NCBI RefSeq assembly: GCF_900631945.1
Contig: NZ_UZWE01000022.1
Span: forward strand, 56,716-120,715
Source of the DNA: Paracoccus haematequi
GTDB lineage: Bacteria; Pseudomonadota; Alphaproteobacteria; Rhodobacterales; Rhodobacteraceae
DNA: 64,000 nt
Direction of reading: 5' to 3'
Both the position numbers and the translations under genes were made by a program. Position 1 is the first letter of the stretch. The number at the start of each line of letters is the position of its first letter. A model generated the notes under the pieces. It was given only the letters and a program-made list of their open reading frames with translations, made no database searches and was not told the origin of the DNA. This document shows, in pieces, positions 19,633-30,424 of this stretch.

Positions 19633-19804
19633 ATTTGTCGCCCGCGTCCGGCGCCAAGTCAATGCGGCGGTGCAGCATGGTTGACTTTGCCGGAACGCGG
19701 CGCCATCAGGACGGCATGAAACGCGCTGCCGCCTTTGCGACCTATTACCGCCCGCTGACATAGCGGGGGCAGCATCATGTCAACCGCGCAGGGGTGCGGT
19801 TGAC
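19633..19804. promoter_or_regulatory. Control region between scoA and the TyrA-like gene
   Basis: Two inverted pairs built on TTGAC occur here: AAGTCAA (19656-19662) with TTGACTT (19681-19687), and GTCAACCGC (19779-19787) with GCGGTTGAC (19796-19804). Facing scoA, TTGACT (complement of 19657-19662) is 18 bases from ACAAAT (complement of 19633-19638), a plausible but imperfect sigma70 promoter. A CCCGCT/AGCGGG hairpin lies near 19751-19767. Confidence 0.35.
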
Positions 19805-19848
19805 GGCGACATGACAACGACCTTTGCGCAAGCCGAAAGGTCCGTCCC

Positions 19849-20565
19849 ATGTCATTCCGTCCCGAAACGCTTTCCATCATCGGCCTTGGCGCCTTCGGCC
19901 AACTGGCCGCCCGCCATCTGCGCCCGCATCTGGCGCTGACGGTCTGCGATCCGCAGGTCCGCGCGAACGACCTGCCGCAGGTCGATCTGGCGCAGGCGGC
20001 GCTTGCCGATATCGTCGTGCTGGCGGTGCCCCTGTCGCGGATGGCCGGGGTGCTGCGCGCCATCGCCCCGCATCTGCGGCCGGGCGCAGTGGTGATCGAC
20101 GTGGCCTCGGTCAAGGTCGCACCGGCGCGGCTGATGCTGGATCTGCTGCCGCCGCATGTTCAGGTCATCGCCAGCCATCCCCTGTTCGGTCCCGCCAGCG
20201 CGGCCGAGGGCCTGGCGGGCCACCGCATCGCCTGGTGCCCGTTGCGGGGCGGGGCGCACCGGCGGATCGCGGCCTTCCTGCGGGCCCAGGGATTGGAGGT
20301 CATCCCGACCACGCCGGACCAGCATGACCGCGACATGGCGGTGGTCCAGGGGCTGACGCATCTGATCGCCCGCAGCCTGTCGCGGCTGGGGCCGCTGCCG
20401 CAACGCATGGCGACCCGCAGCTTCCAGAAGCTGGCCGAGGCCGCCGCCATGGTGCAGGACGATTCGCCCGAACTGCTGACGACGATCCTGCGCGACAACC
20501 CCCATGCCGAGGGCGTCCGCAGCCGCTTTCTGGCCGAAGCCGCAGGCATCGCCGCCGGGGTTTGA
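19849..20565 (+). CDS. Short prephenate/arogenate dehydrogenase-like protein (TyrA family)
   Basis: NAD(P)-dependent dehydrogenase of tyrosine synthesis. The 238 residues show the Rossmann loop IIGLGAFGQLAARHL (10-24), VVLAVPLSRM, VIDVASVKVAPARL, and the TyrA substrate-side motif ASHPLFGP with a downstream Q-x-LTH (VQGLTHLIA). It is shorter than usual TyrA proteins (about 280-310), ending soon after the helical dimerisation segment. AAAGG precedes ATG 19849. Could use prephenate or arogenate; chorismate mutases at 7.6 and 47.8 kb could supply prephenate. Confidence 0.82.
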   Translation: MSFRPETLSIIGLGAFGQLAARHLRPHLALTVCDPQVRANDLPQVDLAQAALADIVVLAVPLSRMAGVLRAIAPHLRPGAVVIDVASVKVAPARLMLDLLPPHVQVIASHPLFGPASAAEGLAGHRIAWCPLRGGAHRRIAAFLRAQGLEVIPTTPDQHDRDMAVVQGLTHLIARSLSRLGPLPQRMATRSFQKLAEAAAMVQDDSPELLTTILRDNPHAEGVRSRFLAEAAGIAAGV

Positions 20566-20598
20566 CGGACCGGCACGGGCCGGGCCGCCGACCTTTCG

Positions 20599-23286
20599 CT
20601 ATTCGGCAGCCTTCTTCGCCGGCTTTTTCGGCGCGGCCTTCTTCGTGGTCGCCTTCTTCGCCGCAGGCTTTGCCGCTGCCTTGGCCTTGGGCGCGGCCTT
20701 CTTCTTCGCGGGCGATTTCGCCGCCTTCGCCGCGATCAGCTCCAGCGCCTGCTCCACCGTCAGATCCTCGGGCGCGACATCGCGGGGCAGGGTGGCGTTC
20801 ACCTTGTCCCATTTCACATAGGGGCCATAGCGGCCGTTCATCACCTGGATCGCGCCGCCATCCGGGTGGTCGCCCAACTCGCGCAGCGGCGCGGCGGCGG
20901 CCGCACGGCCGCGGGTCTGCTTGGCGGCCAGCACCTCGACGGCGCGGTTCATGCCGATGGTGAAGACCTCCTCGACATCCGGCAGGTTCGCGTATTTCGA
21001 TCCGTGCTTCACATAGGGGCCGAAGCGGCCGATCCCGGCTTCGATCAGCTCTCCATCCTCGGGATGCGGGCCGACCGGGCGCGGCAGCGACAGCAGTTGC
21101 ACGGCGCGGTCCAGATTCAGCGTCGCCGGATCCCAGCCCTTGGGGATCGAGGCGCGGGCAGGCTTGGGATTGGCCTCGGTGGCCTCGCCGCGCTGGACAT
21201 AGGGGCCGAAGCGCCCGGTCTTCAGGCTGATCGGGTCGCCGTCATCCTCGCCCAGGATGCGGTCGCCCACCGCCGCCTCGCCGTCGGGGGCCGAGATCGG
21301 GCGCGTATAGCGGCATTCGGGATAGTTCGAGCAGCCGATGAAGGCGCCCCCGGACCGCGCGGTCTTCAGGTTCAACCGGCCCTTGTGGCACAGCGGGCAT
21401 TCGCGCGGATCGCCGCCATCGGCGCGCGGCGGATACAGGTGCGGAGCCAGAGCGTCGTCGATGGCGTCCAGAACCTCGGTGATGCGCAGTTCCGAGGTGC
21501 CTTCCAGGGCCTTTGAAAAATCTTTCCAGAAACGTCCCAGCACCTCGCGCCACATCAGGTCGCCCGCGCTGATCTCGTCCAGTTCGTTTTCCAGATCGGC
21601 GGTGAAGTCATAGCTGACATAACGCGGGAAGTATTTCGTCAGAAAGACCGTGACCAGCCGCCCCTTGTCTTCGGGGATCAGGCGGTTCTTGTCCTTGCGG
21701 ACATAGTCGCGGTCCTGGATCGTGGTGACGATGCTGGCATAGGTGGACGGGCGGCCGATGCCCAGTTCCTCCATCCGCTTGACCAGCGTCGCCTCGGTAT
21801 AGCGGGGGGGCGGCTGGGTGAAGTGCTGGCGGGCGGCCACCGCGGCGGTTTCATTCGCCACGAAACCCCCGGCCACCAACTGCCCGGCCGAGGCGGTCTC
21901 GATCAGCGAATCCTCGGACGCCGCGGCCTTTTCATAGTCCGAGAGGAAGGCGTTCTTCACCAGCGTCGCGGGTTCGCTTTCCCGGATCGCGGGCAGGCGG
22001 GCGCTGTCCTCGCCCTCGTCGTCGTCGCGGCCCTGGTCATAGACGCGCAGGAAGCCGTCGAACAGCACCACCTGGCCGGTGGCGCGCAGCCCGACCTGGT
22101 TGTCGGGGCTGGCGATCTCGACCGTGGTGCGCTCCATGCGGGCGGCTTCCATCTGGCTGGCGATCGTCCGCTTCCAGATCAGGTCATACAGCTTGCGCTG
22201 ATCGTCCGCGCTGACGTTCAGCCTGTCGGGCGACAGCATCATGTCGGTGGGGCGGATACATTCGTGGGCTTCCTGGGCGTTCTTGGCCTTGTTCTTGTAC
22301 ATGCGCGGGCTGGACGGGACGTATCTGTCGCCGAACTTGGCTATGATGGCGTCGCGCGCGGCATGGACCGCCTCGGGCGCCATGTCGATGCCGTCGGTCC
22401 GCATATAGGTGATGAGGCCCGCTTCATAAAGCCGCTGCGCCGCCGACATGCAGGCCTTGGCGCCCATGCCCAGCTTGCGGCTGGCCTCTTGTTGCAGGGT
22501 CGAGGTCATGAAGGGCGGCCAGGGGTTCCGCGTGGCGGGCTTGGCGGCCACGCTGGCGACGCGCAAGTCGCGGCTGGCGACCGCGCTGACGGCCATCGCG
22601 GCCTTTTCCGCATTGGGCAGGTCGAAGCGGTCCAGCTTGGCGCCCGCCAACGAGACCAGCGTCGCGTCGTATTCGGCGCCCTGGGGCGTCGCCAGCCGGG
22701 CATGGACGGACCAGTACTCGCGGGCCTTGAAGGCCTCGATCTCCATTTCCCGGTCCACGATCAGGCGCAAACAGACCGACTGCACCCGGCCCGCCGATTT
22801 CGCGCCCGGAAGCTTGCGCCACAGCACCGGCGACAGGTTGAAGCCCACCAGGTAATCCAGCGCGCGGCGCGCCAGATAGGCGTCGACCAGCGGCTGATCG
22901 ATTTGGCGGGGATGGGCCATGGCCTCGGTCACGGCGGCCTTGGTGATGGCGTTGAAGGTCACGCGGCTGACCCCGCTGCCCTTCTTCAGGGCCGGTTGCA
23001 GGGCTTCCAGCAGATGCCAGGAAATCGCCTCGCCCTCGCGGTCGGGGTCGGTCGCCAGGATCAGGGTCGGGTCGTCCTTCAGCGCGTCCTTGATCGCCTT
23101 CAGATGCTTCTTGCTGTCGGCCGCGACCTCCCATTTCATGGCGAAATCGTCGGCCGGATCGACGCTGCCGTCCTTGGGCGGCAGGTCGCGGACATGGCCG
23201 AAGCTGGCAAGCACGCGATAGTTGCCGCCAAGGTATTTTTCGATGGTCTTGGCCTTGGCCGGAGATTCCACGACGACAACGGGCAT
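20599..23286 (-). CDS. topA: DNA topoisomerase I (type IA)
   Basis: Relaxes negative supercoils through a 5'-phosphotyrosine intermediate. The 895-residue protein starts MPVVVVESPAKAKTIEKYL (TOPRIM) behind GAGG, then DPDREGEAISWHL (acidic metal site), and the active-site Tyr in LITYMRTDG. C-terminal parts are one four-Cys zinc ribbon (CPLCHKGRLNLKT...IGCSNYPEC), three GRFGPYV/GRYGPYV repeats and a Lys/Ala-rich basic tail of about 45 residues. A further upstream start (23310) adds eight unlikely residues. Stop is 34 bp from the convergent TyrA-like gene. Confidence 0.97.
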   Translation of the reverse strand: MPVVVVESPAKAKTIEKYLGGNYRVLASFGHVRDLPPKDGSVDPADDFAMKWEVAADSKKHLKAIKDALKDDPTLILATDPDREGEAISWHLLEALQPALKKGSGVSRVTFNAITKAAVTEAMAHPRQIDQPLVDAYLARRALDYLVGFNLSPVLWRKLPGAKSAGRVQSVCLRLIVDREMEIEAFKAREYWSVHARLATPQGAEYDATLVSLAGAKLDRFDLPNAEKAAMAVSAVASRDLRVASVAAKPATRNPWPPFMTSTLQQEASRKLGMGAKACMSAAQRLYEAGLITYMRTDGIDMAPEAVHAARDAIIAKFGDRYVPSSPRMYKNKAKNAQEAHECIRPTDMMLSPDRLNVSADDQRKLYDLIWKRTIASQMEAARMERTTVEIASPDNQVGLRATGQVVLFDGFLRVYDQGRDDDEGEDSARLPAIRESEPATLVKNAFLSDYEKAAASEDSLIETASAGQLVAGGFVANETAAVAARQHFTQPPPRYTEATLVKRMEELGIGRPSTYASIVTTIQDRDYVRKDKNRLIPEDKGRLVTVFLTKYFPRYVSYDFTADLENELDEISAGDLMWREVLGRFWKDFSKALEGTSELRITEVLDAIDDALAPHLYPPRADGGDPRECPLCHKGRLNLKTARSGGAFIGCSNYPECRYTRPISAPDGEAAVGDRILGEDDGDPISLKTGRFGPYVQRGEATEANPKPARASIPKGWDPATLNLDRAVQLLSLPRPVGPHPEDGELIEAGIGRFGPYVKHGSKYANLPDVEEVFTIGMNRAVEVLAAKQTRGRAAAAAPLRELGDHPDGGAIQVMNGRYGPYVKWDKVNATLPRDVAPEDLTVEQALELIAAKAAKSPAKKKAAPKAKAAAKPAAKKATTKKAAPKKPAKKAAE

Positions 23287-23380
23287 TCTTACCTCAAGGC
23301 GCATCTGCAATGGGCCGGGAACATGTGTCGGGCGCCTGCCAGTGTCAACCGGGCGCGGTCAACCGTTCCGTGCAGCATCC

Positions 23381-24490
23381 TCAGCCAAGCGCCAGACGTC
23401 CGCCCGGCACCCGCAGCAGCCGCCCCTGCAATTCCAGCGACAGGATCGCCGCGTTAGCCGCCGCCGCGGGCAGGCCTAGGTCGCGGATCACATCATTCTC
23501 ATCGGAAGGCGAGGGGCCAAGCCGCGACAGGATCCGCGCCTCCAACTCTCCGGCCTCGACGGGTTCGGGGCGGGGGGCGGGGGCAGGGGGCGCTTCGGGC
23601 GTATCCGCCGCCCCGGCCTCGTGGGCAAGGGCGGCGCAGACATCGGCGGAGTTCCTGACCAGCAGCGCGCCGTCCCGGATCAGCTGGTTGCAGCCGCCCG
23701 CGCGCGCATCCATCGGATGGCCGGGCACCGCCATCACCTCTCGGCCCTGGTCCAGGGCGTTCTTCGCGGTGATCAGCGTGCCCGAGCGATGCGCGGCCTC
23801 GATCACAACCACGGCCAGAGACAGGCCCGAGACGATGCGGTTGCGGGTCGGGAAATGCCGGGCCTGCGGTTCGGTGCCGGGGGGCTGTTCGGACACCAGC
23901 GCGCCCTTTTCGGCGATCTCGGCGGCCAGGACGAGGTTTTCGGCGGGATAGATCACATCGACGCCCCCCGCCATCACCGCGACGGTGCCGGTCGGCAGGG
24001 CGGCGTTATGGGCGGCGGTGTCGATGCCGCGCGCCAGGCCCGCGACGATGGTATGCCCAGCCTCGCCCAAGCCCGCCGCCATGCCGCGCGCCATGCGCAG
24101 CCCCAGCGAGGATGCGTTGCGCGCGCCGATGACCGCCACCGGGTTCTTCGCCAGCCAGGCCGGATCGCCACGCACCCACAGGATCGGCGGCGCCCCGTCG
24201 ATCTCGCGCAGCGCGGCGGGATAGAGCGGCGAATCGCAGCGGATCAGCCGGGCGCCCGCCTTGCGCCCCGCCGCCAGTTCCGCCGCCGCCACGCCTTCGG
24301 GGCAGGGTTCGTAATCGCCAATGCCCGCCGCCGCCGCGATGGCGGGCAGGGCGTCAAGCGCCGCCCGCGCGCCGCCGTGTTCGGCGATCAGCCGGTGATA
24401 GGTGGCCGGTCCCACCCGTCGCGACCGGATCAGGCGCAGTACCGTCAGGTCGTCGTCCTGCGTGCCGAAAGGAAGATGCCCGGTATCCAT
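23381..24490 (-). CDS. dprA: DNA-processing protein DprA
   Basis: RecA-loading protein that handles incoming single-stranded DNA in natural transformation, also conserved in species not known to be competent. The 369-residue product has an N-terminal SAM-like region, the Rossmann-like core (PVAVIGARNASSLG, GLARGIDTAAHNAAL, AGGVDVIYPAEN, SEQPPGTEP, RNRIVSGLSLAVVVIEA) and a C-terminal winged helix (DENDVIRDLGLPAAAANAAIL). ATG 24490 is preferred over 24529. Lies upstream of topA on the same strand. Confidence 0.95.
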   Translation of the reverse strand: MDTGHLPFGTQDDDLTVLRLIRSRRVGPATYHRLIAEHGGARAALDALPAIAAAAGIGDYEPCPEGVAAAELAAGRKAGARLIRCDSPLYPAALREIDGAPPILWVRGDPAWLAKNPVAVIGARNASSLGLRMARGMAAGLGEAGHTIVAGLARGIDTAAHNAALPTGTVAVMAGGVDVIYPAENLVLAAEIAEKGALVSEQPPGTEPQARHFPTRNRIVSGLSLAVVVIEAAHRSGTLITAKNALDQGREVMAVPGHPMDARAGGCNQLIRDGALLVRNSADVCAALAHEAGAADTPEAPPAPAPRPEPVEAGELEARILSRLGPSPSDENDVIRDLGLPAAAANAAILSLELQGRLLRVPGGRLALG

Positions 24491-24555
24491 GCTGCCCCCG
24501 CCTTGTCCGGGAATCACCCTTACCCGCAAGGCGTTAACAACTGGTTAGCGATCCC

Positions 24556-25977
<1,422 letters not shown>

Positions 25978-26183
25978 GGCGGGGCGTCGTCTTTCTCTCG
26001 GCGAAACAAGGCTGCGAACTGGGCTGGAGGACGGTCCCGGCCCGTGGATTTTGCGAAGGCAGGCTTATGTATCACTTGCCCGTAGGGACGAGATATGGTC
26101 ATAGAACGGTCAGTGTTAAAGGAAAAGGGGCGGTCTTGGGGCGCCCCTGCGGTCGCGCGGCCGCGCCAGGATAACGGGATGGG

Positions 26184-27086
26184 ATGATGGCAATAGCGAT
26201 GATTCGCCGTGCAGTCGCGGCAGCTTCCGGGCTGGCGGCAGCGGGGATGGTAGCCAACGCGGCTTGGGCGCAGGATGTGCTGGGGGAACTGCCGGTGATC
26301 GGCAAGCCCCATGCGCGCGGGGTGAATTTCCAGCCCCCCGTGACTGAATTGGCCCATGACCAGCAATGGCTGGACCATTTCGTGCTGATCATCATCTCGG
26401 TCGTGACGCTGGTGGTCTGCGCGCTGCTGCTGTTCGCGATCCTGCGTTTCAACAGCCGGGCGAATCCGGTTCCCGCGAAGTTCACCCACAACACCCCGCT
26501 GGAGATCGCCTGGACGCTGGTGCCGGTGCTGATCCTGGTCTCCATCGGGGCCTTTTCGCTGCCCGCGCTGTTCCGCAGCCAGGAAATGCCCGCCGATCCC
26601 GATGTGGTGATCAAGGCCATCGGCAACCAGTGGTACTGGTCCTACGAATATCCCGAAAACGGCATCAGCTTCGACTCGATCATGCTGACCAAGGAAGAGC
26701 TGGCGGATTACGGCTATAACGAGGACGAATACCTGCTGGCGACCGACACCGCCGTCGTCGTGCCGGTGGGCCAGACCGTGCTGCTGCAAGTGACCGCGAA
26801 CGACGTGATCCACAGCTGGACGATCCCGGCCTTCGCCGTGAAGCAGGACGCGGTTCCGGGCCGGATCGCTCAGGCCTGGTTCAATGTCGAACAGGAAGGC
26901 GTCTATTTCGGCCAGTGCAGCGAGCTGTGCGGCATCAACCACGCCTATATGCCGATCGTCGTGAAGGCGGTCAGCCCCGAAACCTATGCCGCCTGGGTCG
27001 CCGAACAGGGCGGCACCCTGGAAGGGGCCGCGGAAACCGCTTCGGCCGCCCCTGCCGACACCGTGACGCTGGCCAAGGCCGACTGA
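26184..27086 (+). CDS. ctaC: Cytochrome c oxidase subunit II (aa3 type)
   Basis: Accepts electrons from cytochrome c through the binuclear CuA centre in the periplasm. The 300-residue precursor has a signal peptide ending near NAAWAQ, two membrane helices (about 66-88 and 106-129), and the CuA ligands His210 (VIHSW), Cys245, Glu247, Cys249, His253 and Met256 in [15 protein letters not shown], all present. WYWSYEY (150-156) is the electron-entry aromatic patch. It closely matches Paracoccus subunit II as I remember it. First gene of the oxidase assembly operon; subunit I is not here. Confidence 0.97.
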   Translation: MMAIAMIRRAVAAASGLAAAGMVANAAWAQDVLGELPVIGKPHARGVNFQPPVTELAHDQQWLDHFVLIIISVVTLVVCALLLFAILRFNSRANPVPAKFTHNTPLEIAWTLVPVLILVSIGAFSLPALFRSQEMPADPDVVIKAIGNQWYWSYEYPENGISFDSIMLTKEELADYGYNEDEYLLATDTAVVVPVGQTVLLQVTANDVIHSWTIPAFAVKQDAVPGRIAQAWFNVEQEGVYFGQCSELCGINHAYMPIVVKAVSPETYAAWVAEQGGTLEGAAETASAAPADTVTLAKAD

Positions 27087-27126
27087 GCGTCGGACCGACC
27101 AGCGACAAAGCCAGGCCAAAGGAAAG

Positions 27127-28044
27127 ATGACCGATATCAACACCTATGAAGGCGCCCCCGAGGCCGAGTTCCGCGATTTCGTCGCGCTGCTCAAGCCGCG
27201 GGTGATGTCGCTGGTCGTCTTCACCGCCTTCGTGGGGCTGTGGGTGGCGCCGGTCGATCTGCATCCCTTCGTGGCCTTCTGTTCGGTCCTGTTCATCGCG
27301 CTTGGCGGCGGCGCCTCGGGCGCGCTGAACATGTGGTATGACGCGGACATCGACGCCGTGATGCGCCGCACCCGGTCCCGCCCCATCCCCTCGGGCCGGA
27401 TCGAGGGGGGCGCGGCGCTGTCGCTGGGCCTGATCCTGGCCGGCTTCGCGGTCATGATGCTGGGGCTGGCAGCGAACTGGTTCGCGGCGGGCTTCCTGGC
27501 CTTCACGATCTTCTTCTATGCCGTCGTCTATACGATCTGGCTGAAACGCTGGACGCCGCAGAACATCGTCATCGGCGGCGCGGCCGGAGCGTTCCCGCCG
27601 ATGATCGGCTGGGCCTGCGCGACGGGCGGGATCAGCATCGAATCGCTGCTGATGTTCGCGCTGATCTTCTTCTGGACGCCGCCGCATTTCTGGGCGCTGG
27701 CGCTGTTCATGAAGTCGGATTACCACATCGCCAAGGTGCCGATGCTGACGGTGACGCATGGCCGCGCCGCCACCCGCCGCCATATCTTCGCCTATACGCT
27801 GGTGCTGGCGCCCTTTGCGATCTGGCTGGGGCTGACCTCGGTCGGGGGGCCTGTCTATCTGGCGGCCTCGGTCGTGCTGAACGCGCTGTTCATCCATGGC
27901 GGCTGGCGGATCCTGCGCCGGTCCGAGGATGCGGCGATCGCCGACGGCTATGCGGTCGAAAAGCGGGTCTTCAAGCTGTCGCTTTATTACCTGTTCCTGC
28001 ATTTCGTCGCGCTGTTGGTTCAGAACGCAATGGGGGGCTGGTGA
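27127..28044 (+). CDS. ctaB: Protoheme IX farnesyltransferase (heme O synthase)
   Basis: UbiA-family membrane enzyme attaching a farnesyl group to heme b to give heme O, the precursor of heme A. The 305-residue protein has the prenyl-diphosphate/Mg motif NMWYDADID near residue 72 with [10 protein letters not shown], many hydrophobic helices, and a second signature in [19 protein letters not shown] precedes ATG 27127. Overlaps the next small gene as TGATG. Confidence 0.96.
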   Translation: MTDINTYEGAPEAEFRDFVALLKPRVMSLVVFTAFVGLWVAPVDLHPFVAFCSVLFIALGGGASGALNMWYDADIDAVMRRTRSRPIPSGRIEGGAALSLGLILAGFAVMMLGLAANWFAAGFLAFTIFFYAVVYTIWLKRWTPQNIVIGGAAGAFPPMIGWACATGGISIESLLMFALIFFWTPPHFWALALFMKSDYHIAKVPMLTVTHGRAATRRHIFAYTLVLAPFAIWLGLTSVGGPVYLAASVVLNALFIHGGWRILRRSEDAAIADGYAVEKRVFKLSLYYLFLHFVALLVQNAMGGW

Positions 28045-28238
28045 TGCCGCTGCACGCCGAACACGAGATCCACGGCCGCCGCCGGTCGCGCAATGTCGGG
28101 CTGGGCCTGGTGCTGCTGGCCTTTGTCGCGCTGGTCTTCGGCCTGACGGTGGTCAAGGTCCAGCAGGGCGACATGATGGAGGCCTTCGACCACCAGCCGC
28201 GCGTGTCCGTCCTGCCTCCCGAGGAGCCGGCGGAATGA
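28044..28238 (+). CDS. Small single-pass membrane protein between ctaB and ctaG
   Basis: A 64-residue protein with a basic N-terminus ([10 protein letters not shown]), one helix ([20 protein letters not shown], about 19-38) and a short acidic tail. ATG 28044 overlaps the ctaB stop and its own stop overlaps ctaG as ATGA, so expression is coupled to the oxidase genes. A small ORF in this position occurs in other alphaproteobacterial cta operons (sometimes called CoxF-like); its role in oxidase assembly is inference. Confidence 0.78.
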   Translation: MPLHAEHEIHGRRRSRNVGLGLVLLAFVALVFGLTVVKVQQGDMMEAFDHQPRVSVLPPEEPAE

Positions 28239-28810
28239 CCCGGCGCATGTCCCCGGAAACCCGCACCGTCACCGTCCTGGTGGGCGTCGTCGTGACGATG
28301 GGCGCGCTGGCCTGGGCCGCCGTGCCGTTCTATGACTGGTTCTGTCGCGTCACCGGCTTCGGCGGCACCACGCAGGTCGCGGAATCGGCGCCTGATCAGG
28401 TGCTGGACGAGGTCGTCCGGGTCCGCTTCGACGCCAATGTGGACAAGGATATGGAATGGACCTTCCGTCCCATGCAGACCAGCATGGAGCTGAAGATCGG
28501 CGAACCGGGCCTGGCCTTCTATGAGGCGGTGAACAATTCCGACGTGGCCATCACCGGCACCGCCAGCTATAACGTCGCGCCCGAGGTGTCGGGCTATTAC
28601 TTCGACAAGATCGAGTGTTTCTGCTTCACGGAACAGACCCTCCAGCCGGGCGAGCGGATCGAGATGCCGGTCAGCTTCTTCGTCGATCCCGACCTGGTCA
28701 AGGACCGCGACGCAGGCTGGGTCAGGGACATCACCCTGTCTTACACCTTCCACCGCACCCAGCCGAAGCAGGCCGCGCTTGACGCTGCCCCGGCGGGTAA
28801 CGTCAACTGA
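28235..28810 (+). CDS. ctaG: Cytochrome c oxidase copper chaperone CtaG (Cox11 family)
   Basis: Membrane-anchored copper chaperone delivering copper to CuB in subunit I. The 191-residue protein has one N-terminal helix ([20 protein letters not shown]), the conserved [15 protein letters not shown], and the copper-binding CFCF motif in [15 protein letters not shown] longer open frame runs upstream through the small ORF and ctaB and is not real. ATG 28235 overlaps the previous stop; ATG 28247 is a possible alternative. Confidence 0.95.
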   Translation: MTRRMSPETRTVTVLVGVVVTMGALAWAAVPFYDWFCRVTGFGGTTQVAESAPDQVLDEVVRVRFDANVDKDMEWTFRPMQTSMELKIGEPGLAFYEAVNNSDVAITGTASYNVAPEVSGYYFDKIECFCFTEQTLQPGERIEMPVSFFVDPDLVKDRDAGWVRDITLSYTFHRTQPKQAALDAAPAGNVN

Positions 28811-28837
28811 ACCAAGAGGAGCCGACGGGGACAGCTC

Positions 28838-29668
28838 ATGGCGCACGCAAAGAACCACGATTACCACATCCTTCCGCCGTCGATCTGGCCTTTCGTCGCC
28901 GCCATCTCGGCCTTCCTGATGCTGTATGGCGCTGTCGGCTGGATGCATTCGGGCGATGTGCATCTGCTGTTCATTCCGGTCAACGGACCCTGGCTGGCGC
29001 TGATCGGCTTCGTCGGCGTGCTGTACGTGATGTACAGCTGGTGGGCCGACGTGGTGCGCGAAAGCCAGGCGGGCGATCACACCCCTGTGGTGCGGATCGG
29101 CCTGCAATACGGCTTCATCCTGTTCATCATTTCGGAACTGATGTTCTTCACGGCCTGGTTCTGGAACTTCATCAAGAACGCGATGTATCCGATGGGGCCG
29201 GAAAGCCCGATCAAGGACGGCGTCTGGCCGCCCGAAGGCATCGTGACCTTCGACCCCTGGCATCTGCCCTTCATCAACACGCTGATCCTGCTGCTGTCGG
29301 GCGTCGCGGTGACTTGGGCGCACCACGCGCTTGTCCACGACAACGACCGCAAGACCACCATCAACGGGCTGATCGTCGCGGTCTTCCTGGGCGTCGTGTT
29401 CACCATCCTGCAAGCCTATGAATACAGCCACGCGGCCTTCGGTCTGGCCGACACCGCCTATGCAAGCGCCTTCTATCTGGCGACGGGCTTCCACGGCTTC
29501 CACGTCATCATCGGCACGATCTTCCTGGCCGTCTGCCTGCTGCGGATGCTGAACGGCCAGATGGATCAGGAAAAGCATATCGGCTTCGAGGCCGCCGCCT
29601 GGTACTGGCACTTCGTCGATGTGGTCTGGCTGTTCCTGTTCGCCGTGATCTATGTCTGGGGCAGTTGA
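28838..29668 (+). CDS. ctaE: Cytochrome c oxidase subunit III
   Basis: Seven-helix integral subunit that stabilises the catalytic core and supports proton uptake. The 276-residue protein starts [15 protein letters not shown], typical of the family, with [16 protein letters not shown] loop, [27 protein letters not shown] and C-terminal [18 protein letters not shown]. Intrinsic terminator at 29691-29723 follows within 25 bp, closing the ctaC-B-orf-G-E unit. Confidence 0.97.
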   Translation: MAHAKNHDYHILPPSIWPFVAAISAFLMLYGAVGWMHSGDVHLLFIPVNGPWLALIGFVGVLYVMYSWWADVVRESQAGDHTPVVRIGLQYGFILFIISELMFFTAWFWNFIKNAMYPMGPESPIKDGVWPPEGIVTFDPWHLPFINTLILLLSGVAVTWAHHALVHDNDRKTTINGLIVAVFLGVVFTILQAYEYSHAAFGLADTAYASAFYLATGFHGFHVIIGTIFLAVCLLRMLNGQMDQEKHIGFEAAAWYWHFVDVVWLFLFAVIYVWGS

Positions 29669-29690
29669 TCCCCGCCGAAACCGAAACACG

Positions 29691-29723
29691 ACGCGCGGGG
29701 GCGGTTCCCGCGCGTTTTCTTTT
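29691..29723 (+). terminator. Intrinsic terminator of the cytochrome oxidase operon
   Basis: Nine-bp perfect stem (29691-29699 with 29707-29715, loop GGCGGTT) followed by TTTTCTTTT. It ends only 20 bp before the surf1 start, so surf1 is likely expressed by read-through or from a separate promoter. Confidence 0.9.
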
Positions 29724-29742
29724 GCGATTGGCTGATCCTCTC

Positions 29743-30414
29743 ATGCGCCGCATCCTGATTCCCCTGATCTTCGGCATCCTCGGCTGCGCGATCCTGATCA
29801 ATCTCGGCCTGTGGCAATTGCGCCGCCTGGACGAAAAAGAGGGGCTGCTGGCACGGATCCAGGCCGGCATCGAGGCCCCTGCCGTGCCGCTGCCCGCCGC
29901 CGTCGATCCGTCGATGAAATACCTGCCCGTCACCGTCAGCGGCACCACCACCGGGGCCGAGATCGACGTGCTGTCGGGCAGCAAGGAACAGGGCGGCGGC
30001 TACCAGATCGTGTCCCGCTTCATCACCGACGACGGCCGCGCGATCCTGCTGGACCGGGGCTTCGTGCCGCAGGAACTCCGCCATGCCGAACGCGGGCCGA
30101 CCCGGCTGTCGGTGCGCGGCAACCTGCACTGGCCCGACGAAAAGGGCAGCGCCACGCCCGAGCCGAACCTGGACGAGAACATCTGGTTCGCCCGCGACGT
30201 GCCCGCCATGGCGAAGGCGCTGGACACCGAACCGATCCTGGTCGTCGCCAGATTCGTCGAGGGCGACGCCCAGGGGGTCGAGCCGATCCCCGTCGCCATC
30301 GAGGGGATCCCCAACAACCACCTGTCCTATGCCGTCCAATGGTTCATGATCGCGGCCACCTGGGCAGGGATGACAGTGGCCTTGATCTGGCGTATCAGGC
30401 AGCGGAAATACTGA
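29743..30414 (+). CDS. surf1: SURF1-family cytochrome oxidase assembly factor
   Basis: Membrane protein that helps insert heme A into subunit I. The 223-residue product has two terminal helices (MRRILIPLIFGILGCAILINLGLWQL and VQWFMIAATWAGMTVALIWRI) bracketing a periplasmic domain, with the signature GLWQLRRLDEKE near the first helix and NNHLSYAVQWF before the second. ATG 29743 is used; the longer frame upstream covers the operon terminator. thrC starts 10 bp after its stop. Confidence 0.93.
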   Translation: MRRILIPLIFGILGCAILINLGLWQLRRLDEKEGLLARIQAGIEAPAVPLPAAVDPSMKYLPVTVSGTTTGAEIDVLSGSKEQGGGYQIVSRFITDDGRAILLDRGFVPQELRHAERGPTRLSVRGNLHWPDEKGSATPEPNLDENIWFARDVPAMAKALDTEPILVVARFVEGDAQGVEPIPVAIEGIPNNHLSYAVQWFMIAATWAGMTVALIWRIRQRKY

Positions 30415-30424
30415 GGGAACACGG

